Source: Fibrobacter succinogenes (lineage in GTDB: Bacteria > Fibrobacterota > Fibrobacteria > Fibrobacterales > Fibrobacteraceae). From it: DNA of 55,796 nucleotides. Below the pieces are notes generated by a model that was not told the origin of the DNA, made no database searches, and saw nothing but the letters and a program-made list of their open reading frames with translations. How positions within the stretch are numbered: the first letter of the stretch is position 1; every line of letters starts with the position of its first letter. The translations under genes and the position numbers were made by a program. The stretch is taken from contig CADCGB010000018.1 in NCBI GenBank assembly GCA_902800815.1, forward strand, positions 1-55,796. The letters run 5' to 3'. Positions 48,810-55,796 of the stretch are shown in pieces.

Positions 48810-51800
48810 ATGAAGAGAGTAGTAGCAGGATTGGCGCTCGCGATGGCCGTACAGGCTTTTGCAGACCATCCGCAGACCATCAACAAGACTGGTTTTGTTG
48901 GTGTCAACAGAACTCAGTCAGCCCAGTCGCTTGGTCATTCCAAGCTTGCGTTTTATGGCTTGGTAGATGCAACCACCGATGTGAACAACATTGCTCCGGA
49001 CGGCGTTGAAGAACGCTATACAGGTGTCTACCTGCCGGCAGATTTGAATGGTGGCGTTCAGTATGGCCTTGAATACAATACCTTGATGCGTAAGGGCATG
49101 GTGCAGGATTACGTCGCCTTGGGTGCCCAGGTCGGTTTCGGTATCGGTATTTGGCACTACTTCGACTTGGGTGTCGGTATTCCGGTCTACTACGACAAGT
49201 TTGGTGTTGAAAACACGGGCTGCGCATACGATCCGATTGGTGGTCCTCAGTATATTGCGGGCCAGCCGGTGGTTGGTGCCGATGGCTTACCGGTGGTCGA
49301 TGCTGCGGGCAACCCTGTGATGACTGCTCCGACGGTTTGCCAGCAGGGCCAGGTTCCTGGTACTAACGTTGGCGGTCTCGGCAACCTCAAGGCTGACTTG
49401 AAGATCAGGCTTCCGCTCCCCGAAGACCAGCCGGTCGACTTCGCTATTTTCGGTGAAGCTACCTTCGGTACGGTGAATACCAAGAAGGACGGTCTGTGGG
49501 TCCGCGAGGCGGAGTTCATCCACAAGACCGAGGGTACGGCACAGGCCTACGGTAACCGTAGCACGGTCGTGAAGGGCGGCGCTGCCTTGACCCTCGACTT
49601 CGACAAGATTGACGCTATCCCGCTCCTTATCCATGCGAACGGCGGTTATGTGTATTCAACGAATGGTGACTACCTCTCGTACCCGTATGCGACAGGTGCC
49701 CTTGAAATCTACTTCATGGACTTCCTCTCCATCTTTGCGGAATACTACATGATATTCCAGCTGGACGAGTTTAGTGATGGCGCGAAGCTCGACGTGAAGG
49801 ACTTGACCGGTGCGTTGGTGTTCCACCTGCCGATCGGTCTTGACCTCCATATGGGTGGTTCCTACTCTCTGGGTAAGGGCTATGACGCCAATGATCCTTC
49901 TAACTTCACTACGGTCCGTTCGATGGAAAACGATATCCGCGAACTCTCCTACAAGACTACTGTCAATCCGAAGTTCAAGGTCTATGGCGGTATCACTTGG
50001 AGTGGATTCCTGCTCCCGCAGGACCGCGACGGCGACGGCGTTACCGACGACGAAGATAACTGCCCGGATGACTTTGGCCATCGCCTGAATCAGGGGTGCC
50101 CGCTCGGCAATCCTGATGCTGACGAAGATGGCGTTTGTGACGCTTGGGTTAACGAGAAGGGATTTGAATCCGAATTCCAGGATGTGTGCGAAGGCATCGA
50201 CGCTTGCCCGAACGAACAGGGTGAAGGCGAAGATGGCTGCCCGCTCGATGAACCGGACCCGGATGGTGACCATGTCTGCGATCCGTGGGTTGCTAAGAAG
50301 AAACTCCAGAAGAAGTTCAAGGACGTCTGCGAAGGCATCGATAGCTGCCCGGCTGAAAAGGGTACCGTTGCCAACAAGGGCTGCCCGGAAGACAATCCGG
50401 ACCCGGATGCTGACGGCATGTGCTCTCCCTGGGTGACCGACAAGAACAAGCTTGGCGATTACGCTAACGTCTGTAAGGGTTACGATATGTGTCCGGGCGA
50501 AGCCGGTCCTAAGGCTAACAAGGGTTGTCCGTGGGATGATCCGGATAGCGACGGTGACGGTCTCTGTGACGAATGGGTGACCCAGAAGAAGATGGGCTTC
50601 TACTTCGAGAAGGCCGCTGAAGACGAAAAGATCAAGAACGAATGGTTCATCGAGAAGACCTGTAAGGGTATCGACAAGTGCCCGACCGAATTCGGCCCGG
50701 CCACTAATGAAGGTTGCCCGCTCGGCGAACCGGATACTGACAAGGACGGCATCTGTGATGAATGGGTGACGCAGAAGAACATGCTCGACCAGTACGACGG
50801 CATCTGCTCCGGTATCGACAAGTGCCCGACCGAACCTGGTGAAGCATGGGCCAACGGCTGCCCGATGGACAACCCGGATGTTGACGGCGACAGCCTCTGC
50901 GCTGGCTGGGTTGCCGAGAAGAACATGCAGAAGCAGTTCCAGGATATCTGCCATGGCATCGACAAGTGCCCGACCGAAAATGGTCCGGCCTGGAACAAGG
51001 GTTGCCCGGCCGAAGATCCGGATAGCGATAAGGACAGCGTCTGTGACGCCTGGGTCTCCAAGCAGAAGATGACTGAACAGTTTAAGGATATTTGTTCTGG
51101 CATCGACCGTTGCCCGGATGAAAGTGGTCCGGCCTGGAACAAGGGCTGCCCGGCTGAAAATCCGGACTCCGACGGCGACAGCCTGTGCGATGCCTGGGTT
51201 GGCAAGCAGAAGATGTTCGAACAGTTCAAGGATATCTGTCACGGTACTGACCGTTGCCCGGATGAAGCCGGTCCTGAATGGAACAAGGGTTGCCCGATGG
51301 ACGACGATCCGGATGCCGATAAGGATGGCGTCTGCTCTGAATGGGTGTCCACCAAGAAGCTCCTCAAGCAGTTCGAAGGCGTCTGCTCTGGTCTCGACCG
51401 TTGCCCGGATGTTGCGGGTGATGACGGCCACGGCTGCCCGAAGAAGGCTGTCGAGAAGCTTACCGGCGTGACCTTCAAGCCGGGTAAGGCGACGCTCGAA
51501 TCCAACGCCAAGAACATCCTCAAGGCTGTTGCAAAGAAGCTGAACGAAGATGATAGCTACAAGGAACTGAAGATTGTTATCCAGGGTCACACCGACAACA
51601 AGGGTAAGGACAAGACCAACCAGAAGCTCTCTGAAAAGCGTGCTCAGGAAGTCATGAAGACCCTCATCAAGTTCGGCGTGAAGAAGAACCGCATCAAGGC
51701 CGTGGGTCTCGGTGCAAGCTGCCCGGTCGACGACAACAGCACCGAAGATGGTCGTGAAATGAACCGCCGTATCGAAATGCACTTCGCTACGCCGGAGAAC

Positions 51801-51833
51801 GACGGTACCAAGTGTGAGTCCGAGTTCCAGTAA
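48810..51833 (+). CDS. Large OmpA-family outer-membrane protein with thrombospondin type-3-like repeats
   Basis: A 1007-residue exported protein. After the signal peptide (AVQAFADH, about residue 18) comes an N-terminal beta-barrel-like region (to about 395). One classical TSP3 motif (DRDGDGVTDDEDNCP) is followed by nine enlarged repeats of about 42-60 residues with consensus D-x-D-x-D-G-x-C-D-x-W-V ... C-x-G-x-D-x-C-P ... N-K-G-C-P. Asp/Asn positions suit calcium binding, and Cys come in sets of four. Repeat 4 has about 14 extra residues. The C-terminal OmpA domain (about 885-1000, VIQGHTDNKGKDKTNQKLSEKRA) should anchor to peptidoglycan. The gene is monocistronic, ending at a terminator. Confidence 0.9.
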   Translation: MKRVVAGLALAMAVQAFADHPQTINKTGFVGVNRTQSAQSLGHSKLAFYGLVDATTDVNNIAPDGVEERYTGVYLPADLNGGVQYGLEYNTLMRKGMVQDYVALGAQVGFGIGIWHYFDLGVGIPVYYDKFGVENTGCAYDPIGGPQYIAGQPVVGADGLPVVDAAGNPVMTAPTVCQQGQVPGTNVGGLGNLKADLKIRLPLPEDQPVDFAIFGEATFGTVNTKKDGLWVREAEFIHKTEGTAQAYGNRSTVVKGGAALTLDFDKIDAIPLLIHANGGYVYSTNGDYLSYPYATGALEIYFMDFLSIFAEYYMIFQLDEFSDGAKLDVKDLTGALVFHLPIGLDLHMGGSYSLGKGYDANDPSNFTTVRSMENDIRELSYKTTVNPKFKVYGGITWSGFLLPQDRDGDGVTDDEDNCPDDFGHRLNQGCPLGNPDADEDGVCDAWVNEKGFESEFQDVCEGIDACPNEQGEGEDGCPLDEPDPDGDHVCDPWVAKKKLQKKFKDVCEGIDSCPAEKGTVANKGCPEDNPDPDADGMCSPWVTDKNKLGDYANVCKGYDMCPGEAGPKANKGCPWDDPDSDGDGLCDEWVTQKKMGFYFEKAAEDEKIKNEWFIEKTCKGIDKCPTEFGPATNEGCPLGEPDTDKDGICDEWVTQKNMLDQYDGICSGIDKCPTEPGEAWANGCPMDNPDVDGDSLCAGWVAEKNMQKQFQDICHGIDKCPTENGPAWNKGCPAEDPDSDKDSVCDAWVSKQKMTEQFKDICSGIDRCPDESGPAWNKGCPAENPDSDGDSLCDAWVGKQKMFEQFKDICHGTDRCPDEAGPEWNKGCPMDDDPDADKDGVCSEWVSTKKLLKQFEGVCSGLDRCPDVAGDDGHGCPKKAVEKLTGVTFKPGKATLESNAKNILKAVAKKLNEDDSYKELKIVIQGHTDNKGKDKTNQKLSEKRAQEVMKTLIKFGVKKNRIKAVGLGASCPVDDNSTEDGREMNRRIEMHFATPENDGTKCESEFQ

Positions 51834-51858
51834 TAGAGTCTGATCACAACTAAACTAA

Positions 51859-51889
51859 AATTCCCGAGGCGAATGCCCCGGGAATTTTT
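51859..51889 (+). terminator. Terminator after the OmpA/TSP3 gene
   Basis: Stem AATTCCCG/CGGGAATT plus inner GGC/GCC, loop GAAT, then TTTTT; the tract leads straight into the next promoter element. Confidence 0.88.
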
Positions 51890-51896
51890 ATATTTG
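51889..51896 (+). promoter_or_regulatory. TAnnTTTG promoter element against a small-ORF start
   Basis: Perfect TATATTTG with 5 nt to the ATG at 51902; its first T belongs to the preceding terminator tract. Confidence 0.6.
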
Positions 51897-51901
51897 GGTT
51901 T

Positions 51902-52141
51902 ATGACAAAACTTGACGAAATCTTGCAGTCCCTTGGCGCATCGAACCACGACCTGGTGGAAAAACTCCCCGCAAACCTGAACCACAAGATGGTGCAGAAG
52001 GCCCGCCTGGGCAAGAAGCCCGTGCCCAAGCACACGCAGGACCTGATTTTGCAGGCCGTGAACATGCTTATGCGCGAGAAGGCCGTTGCCGAGGACAAGG
52101 CCGTAAAGCAGTACAAGCGCGTAGAGATTTTTGGCGAGTGA
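51902..52141 (+). CDS. Small basic protein of unknown function
   Basis: A 79-residue, probably helical cytosolic protein. A segment KMVQKARLGKKPVPKHTQ in the middle followed by a helix (LILQAVNMLMREKAV) could be a DNA- or RNA-binding helix-turn-helix, but no family is recognised. It is a single-gene unit: leaderless promoter in front, and a hairpin (ATTCCCGG/CCGGGAAT) about 40 nt after its stop. Confidence 0.68.
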   Translation: MTKLDEILQSLGASNHDLVEKLPANLNHKMVQKARLGKKPVPKHTQDLILQAVNMLMREKAVAEDKAVKQYKRVEIFGE

Positions 52142-52180
52142 ATGTGGAATGACTATTAGGGCGCCAAAGCCTTCGTTGTC

Positions 52181-52210
52181 ATTCCCGGCTTGACCGGGAA
52201 TCTTCCTTTT
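52181..52210 (+). terminator. Hairpin after the small basic protein gene, repeat-family member
   Basis: Stem ATTCCCGG/CCGGGAAT with loop CTTGA, preceded by GTC (GTCATTCCC edge) and followed by CTTCCTTTTT. It may act as terminator and belongs by its edge to the local palindrome family. Confidence 0.65.
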
Positions 52211-52213
52211 TAT

Positions 52214-52221
52214 TAAATTAC
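52214..52221 (+). promoter_or_regulatory. Predicted -7 element against the thyA start
   Basis: TAAATTAC with 4 nt to the thyA ATG; a weaker match to TAnnTTTG but the same spacing as at other genes. Confidence 0.4.
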
Positions 52222-52225
52222 AGAT

Positions 52226-53038
<813 letters not shown>

Positions 53039-53039
53039 T

Positions 53040-53185
53040 GTCATCCTGGGTGCGAAGCGCCCGGGCGGACAGCACTTAGCAACTTGTTGCTTAGTGCGCA
53101 TGGCCACCAAGGTGGGATCCATACAGTTCCAACAAGCGCTTGCCAAGAACAGTATGGATCCCAGAACCTGCGGTTCTAGGATGAC
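53040..53185. repeat. Composite palindromic element between thyA and folA
   Basis: A 146-bp stretch bounded by the inverted repeat GTCATCCT/AGGATGAC. Inside are nested hairpins: GCACTTAGCAAC with GTTGCTTAGTGC (one mismatch), GGGATCCATACAGTTC with GAACAGTATGGATCCC (one mismatch) and AGAACC-TGC-GGTTCT. It is non-coding. The core TTAGCAAC..GTTGCT resembles the centre of the element at 6392-6466. Confidence 0.8.
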
Positions 53186-53245
53186 TGCTAAATCCCTTAA
53201 TTTCCTAACTTGATAACTTGACTCATTAACCAATAATCGCAAGTA

Positions 53246-53734
53246 ATGTTAATATCCGCAATAGTCGCAATTTCAAGGAACAACGTTATTGGGCGCGATG
53301 GACACCTGCCGTGGCACCTGTCCGCCGACCTCAAGCGTTTCAAGGCCATCACGACCGGGCATTCCATTATTCTCGGGCGCAAGAACTACGATGATATCGG
53401 GCGACCGCTCCCGAATCGCACGAACTACGTGCTCACGCGGAACACGGCGTTCGAGGCCCCGGGCTGCATCGTTTGCGGTAGCCTCGAACTGGCCTTGAAC
53501 AAGGCTAGCGCCGCCGGCGAGAGTGAGTGCTTTATCATTGGCGGCGCCGCCGTGTATCGCGATGCGATGCCCCTCGTGAAGAAGATGTACGTGACCCGTG
53601 TGGAATCTGACGTGGAAGGTGACGTGTTCTTCCCGGATTGGGGCGAGGGTTGGCGCATGGTGAGCGAGGAGAAGTTCCCTGCCGACGAGAAGAACGATTT
53701 CCCGACTGTTTTTCAGGTCTGGGAACGCGACTAG
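53246..53734 (+). CDS. folA: Dihydrofolate reductase
   Basis: FolA reduces dihydrofolate with NADPH. The 162-residue protein starts MLISAIVAISRNNVIGRDG and has the substrate-binding LPWHLSADLKRFKAIT (Trp-His-Leu with the following acidic residue D), the NADPH-binding GHSIILGRKNYDDIG and CFIIGGAAVYRDAM. The catalytic acid is Asp rather than Glu, as in most bacteria. The ATG at 53246 has no clear ribosome-binding site. It is followed by a terminator and works with thyA. Confidence 0.95.
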   Translation: MLISAIVAISRNNVIGRDGHLPWHLSADLKRFKAITTGHSIILGRKNYDDIGRPLPNRTNYVLTRNTAFEAPGCIVCGSLELALNKASAAGESECFIIGGAAVYRDAMPLVKKMYVTRVESDVEGDVFFPDWGEGWRMVSEEKFPADEKNDFPTVFQVWERD

Positions 53735-53777
53735 CCGCACCGCTGCTACAACTTGGAATAATTTTTTAGGAAAATGT

Positions 53778-53809
53778 CTCCCGCGATTTTGTCGGGGGAG
53801 TTTTTTTTG
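53778..53809 (+). terminator. Terminator after folA
   Basis: Stem CTCCC/GGGAG extended by CGA/TCG across one mismatch, followed by eight T. Confidence 0.85.
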
Positions 53810-53823
53810 TATAGATTAAAAAT

Positions 53824-55116
53824 ATGTTGGACCTTAATGTGTTTTATCGCCTTGCGGCTGCAATTGGTATCGGGCTGATTATCGGCCTGCAGCGCGAGCA
53901 TACGTATTCGGATCAGTCGGACCACCATCCGGCCGGTGTCCGCTCGTTTACGCTCGTGGGCCTTGCGGGTGTCATGACGGCGATGCTTTCGAACTTGATG
54001 ACCGGTGTCGCTCCCTTTGTTACGGGTTTTGTCGTCATCGGGATGTTGCTGATGGCTTCGCACATATCTTTCGCGATAGAGCACCGCCCGCAGGATGGCC
54101 GCCCTCTGGTCACGACCGACGGCATCACCACGAGCATAGCGGTGCTTGTCGTTTATCTCCTTGGGGCGCTTTGCTGGTTCGGGCGCCTGCTTGAATCGTG
54201 TATCGTAGTCGTCGTTATGCTCTGGATACTTTCGGCGAAGGAACAATTGCATACCTTCGCGCAGAAGCTTTCCAAGGAAGACATCCTTGCGACGGTCAAG
54301 TTTGCGGTCATATCGCTCCTGATTCTGCCTTTCCTGCCGAACCAGGCGTATGGCCCGCCGGGCCTTGAAGTGCTGAACCCGCACACGATATGGCTCTTCG
54401 TGGTGTTTATCTCGGGTATCGGCTTTGTGGGCTACGTGCTCATCAAGATTGTGGGTCCGGGGAAGGGAATCTGGCTTACCGGCCTCCTGGGCGGCATTGC
54501 GAGCAGCACTGCCCTCACGCTGAACCTTGCGGGGCGCAGCCGCGATAACGAGGACTATGCGTCCGATTTTACCCTCGGGATTGTGCTCAGCTGGGCGGTA
54601 ATGTACGTGCGTCTGTACCTGATTTGCGTGTTCCTGAGCGTGTCGCTTGCACGCCCGCTCGCGCTCCCGCTGTTGCTCCCGGCCGTGCCTGCCCTCGGGT
54701 ACGCCGCCTACCTCAAGTTCAGGGCGTCGCGGAGCCATAACCCGAAGGGTTCTGACTTCTCGAACCCGTTCCGGTTGCTGCCTGCCATCAAGTTCGGTGT
54801 GGTATTTACCTGCGTGATGTTTGTGGCGAACGCCGCCCGCGTGTACCTGGGTGCAGGGGCACTCCTTGCCTGCAGTTTCCTCGGGGGTGCCGCCGAGATG
54901 GATGCGGTTGCGTTCTCCGTGATAGACATGAACCTGAAGGCGGGGCTACCTGTTCGGGAACTGATATTGGCACTCCTGCTGGCGAGTATTGCCAACACGC
55001 TGACCAAGGGCGGCATGGTGTTTTTCCTCGGCGCGAAATCCATGCGCAAGCCGATTGCGGTTGCCGTCGCACTCATTTGCGTCGCGACCCTCGGACTAAT
55101 TGGTTTGTATATATGA
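53824..55116 (+). CDS. MgtC/DUF4010-like polytopic membrane protein
   Basis: A 430-residue protein with about twelve hydrophobic helices. The N-terminal quarter matches the MgtC/SapB family: AAAIGIGLIIGLQREHT, then PAGVRSFTLVGLAGV. The remainder (for example GLLGGIASSTALTLNLAGRSRDN and GGAAEMDAVAFSVIDM) looks like DUF4010. Proteins of this layout are inner-membrane and of unknown transport role. The ATG at 53824 closely follows the folA terminator; a weak TATAGATT at 53809-53816 may be its promoter. A terminator follows its stop at 55154. Confidence 0.85.
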   Translation: MLDLNVFYRLAAAIGIGLIIGLQREHTYSDQSDHHPAGVRSFTLVGLAGVMTAMLSNLMTGVAPFVTGFVVIGMLLMASHISFAIEHRPQDGRPLVTTDGITTSIAVLVVYLLGALCWFGRLLESCIVVVVMLWILSAKEQLHTFAQKLSKEDILATVKFAVISLLILPFLPNQAYGPPGLEVLNPHTIWLFVVFISGIGFVGYVLIKIVGPGKGIWLTGLLGGIASSTALTLNLAGRSRDNEDYASDFTLGIVLSWAVMYVRLYLICVFLSVSLARPLALPLLLPAVPALGYAAYLKFRASRSHNPKGSDFSNPFRLLPAIKFGVVFTCVMFVANAARVYLGAGALLACSFLGGAAEMDAVAFSVIDMNLKAGLPVRELILALLLASIANTLTKGGMVFFLGAKSMRKPIAVAVALICVATLGLIGLYI

Positions 55117-55153
55117 CAAGGGAGGGGGCGCTCCGTGCCCCGTAAAATAAAGA

Positions 55154-55180
55154 TCCCTGCAGAGAACTGCAGGGACTTTT
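55154..55180 (+). terminator. Terminator after the DUF4010-like gene
   Basis: Perfect stem TCCCTGCAG/CTGCAGGGA with loop AGAA and a short CTTTTC tract; the symmetry allows use from the minus strand too. Confidence 0.75.
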
Positions 55181-55191
55181 CAATGCTTGGA

Positions 55192-55217
55192 GATCCCCGC
55201 CTTCGCGGGGATGACAT
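55192..55217. repeat. Palindromic repeat, GATCCCCGC-CTTC-GCGGGGATGAC
   Basis: Short hairpin with the same ends as the element at 6392-6466 but only a four-base centre. It sits between convergent genes and may help stop transcription of the phosphofructokinase gene. Confidence 0.75.
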
Positions 55218-55225
55218 TGGGTGAA

Positions 55226-55796
55226 TTACTTCACCTTCAAAGCACCACGTTCCAATTTAATGGTGAAATTGGTAACATCACAAACCTCAGACGGACCCCA
55301 GTACTGGATCGGACCCGGGTAGGTGTAGCTTTCAGTCTTGGCCCAGACTTCGCGGTTCTTGGCGAAGAACTTGAACGGAGCGCCGTCGAGTTCAACGAGA
55401 GCCTTCTGGATAACCGGCTTGTCGGCACCGTGACGGCGTTCGATGTTCATCATCATGGTGATAGGAATGCCACCGGCAGTCCACTTTTCGATACCCTTGG
55501 TGAGGTCACGCACAGAGCTCATGTAGCCGTTCATCTTGTTGAAGGCGAGCACGGAGGCGGTGTAACCGAGGCTGTAGCAGTAGTCGGCGTCGAAGTTCGA
55601 CGGAGCGGCGCAACGGCCTTCGTAACCGAAGAAGTGGTTGAGGGCAGAGAACTTGCCCTTGAAGTTCTTGCGGCTCTTGAGTTCCTTCTTGACCATCTCG
55701 ATGACGAGCTTTTCGGTTTCGATGAGGGAAACCTGCACGTTGCCGTGGCTGTCGCGGTCGAGCATCAGCTGGCCCTGAGTGGTGGAGGGGAGGCTC
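55226..55796 (-). CDS. pfp: PPi-dependent 6-phosphofructokinase, C-terminal part (cut by window edge)
   Basis: About 189 C-terminal residues of a diphosphate-fructose-6-phosphate phosphotransferase, which phosphorylates fructose 6-phosphate with pyrophosphate in glycolysis. The frame enters from the right edge as [44 protein letters not shown] is characteristic of the long, plant-like PFP form rather than [21 protein letters not shown] and the tail with [10 protein letters not shown] also fit. The catalytic TxDGD-type region lies outside. A PPi enzyme fits an anaerobic cellulose degrader. Confidence 0.85.
   Translation of the reverse strand, partial: SLPSTTQGQLMLDRDSHGNVQVSLIETEKLVIEMVKKELKSRKNFKGKFSALNHFFGYEGRCAAPSNFDADYCYSLGYTASVLAFNKMNGYMSSVRDLTKGIEKWTAGGIPITMMMNIERRHGADKPVIQKALVELDGAPFKFFAKNREVWAKTESYTYPGPIQYWGPSEVCDVTNFTIKLERGALKVK

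Noticed and set aside
49656..51782. Minus-strand open frame of about 700 codons opposite the OmpA/TSP3 gene
   Set aside because: It reads the repeat array backwards; the repetition and composition come from the plus-strand repeats.

Overview
The window looks like chromosomal DNA of a Fibrobacter-type anaerobe (FCB group). Supporting signs are lipoproteins with poly-serine linkers, an OmpA protein with thrombospondin type-3-like repeats, a human-like adenylosuccinate lyase, a PPi-dependent phosphofructokinase, and promoters of the TAnnTTTG kind known from Bacteroidetes, many of them lying directly against the start codon. The species call is an inference from gene content. No rRNA, tRNA, CRISPR array, transposase or phage gene was seen.

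Layout. 1-3.0 kb: 5' part of metG (minus), a nitroreductase, an AT-rich pair (NERD-domain protein and a secreted protein) and a GNAT acetyltransferase. 3.0-4.4 kb: purB with an apparent internal deletion and frameshift. 4.6-6.4 kb: a Ser-rich lipoprotein followed by a radical SAM/SPASM enzyme. 6.5-14.3 kb: two divergent M23 peptidases, then a co-directional run with rsgA, a small membrane protein, an outer-membrane protein, nadD, a DUF2914-like protein and a RluA-type pseudouridine synthase. 14.4-18.1 kb: an FKBP-N/thioredoxin lipoprotein, mnmG and a small Lys-rich protein. 18.2-20.3 kb: ahbC and an AhbA-AhbB fusion. 20.3-25.5 kb: envelope proteins, including two outer-membrane proteins, a CotH-like lipoprotein and two unknowns. 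25.6-31.1 kb: hemA, hemC, cobA-hemD, a SirB-like/SirC fusion and hemB. 31.2-38.7 kb: hemL and ahbD, each preceded by a six-Cys lipoprotein, with a minus-strand block (fabF, a 43-residue membrane protein, a DUF2334-like protein, an acyl-CoA ligase) between. 38.7-45.1 kb: tadA, then a polycistron built round a MotA/MotB-like (ZorA/ZorB-like) pair. 45.3-47.5 kb: ilvBN (minus). 47.9-55.8 kb: radC, the OmpA/TSP3 protein, a small ORF, thyA, folA, a DUF4010/MgtC-like membrane protein and the 3' part of a PPi-phosphofructokinase gene.

The clearest system is tetrapyrrole synthesis. Within about 20 kb the window encodes every step from glutamyl-tRNA to uroporphyrinogen III (HemA, HemL, HemB, HemC, HemD), on to siroheme (CobA, SirC, SirB-like) and by the siroheme-dependent branch to heme (AhbAB, AhbC, AhbD). 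The genes are split over four loci that may be separately transcribed. The least explained system is the 39.2-45.1 kb polycistron: a four-helix MotA/ExbB-like protein with a coiled-coil tail of about 370 residues, a MotB/OmpA-like partner, two unknown probably cytosolic proteins, a lipoprotein and a secreted beta-helix-like protein. It has no flagellar or known Zorya effector genes beside it.

Two genome-wide habits are visible. Many genes have the -7 element 4-6 nt upstream of ATG, which predicts leaderless mRNAs, sometimes directly on the T-tract of the previous terminator. A family of short palindromes with GTCATCC/GGATGAC ends occurs between genes and apparently also inside protein linkers (RsgA, AhbAB, SirB-SirC).
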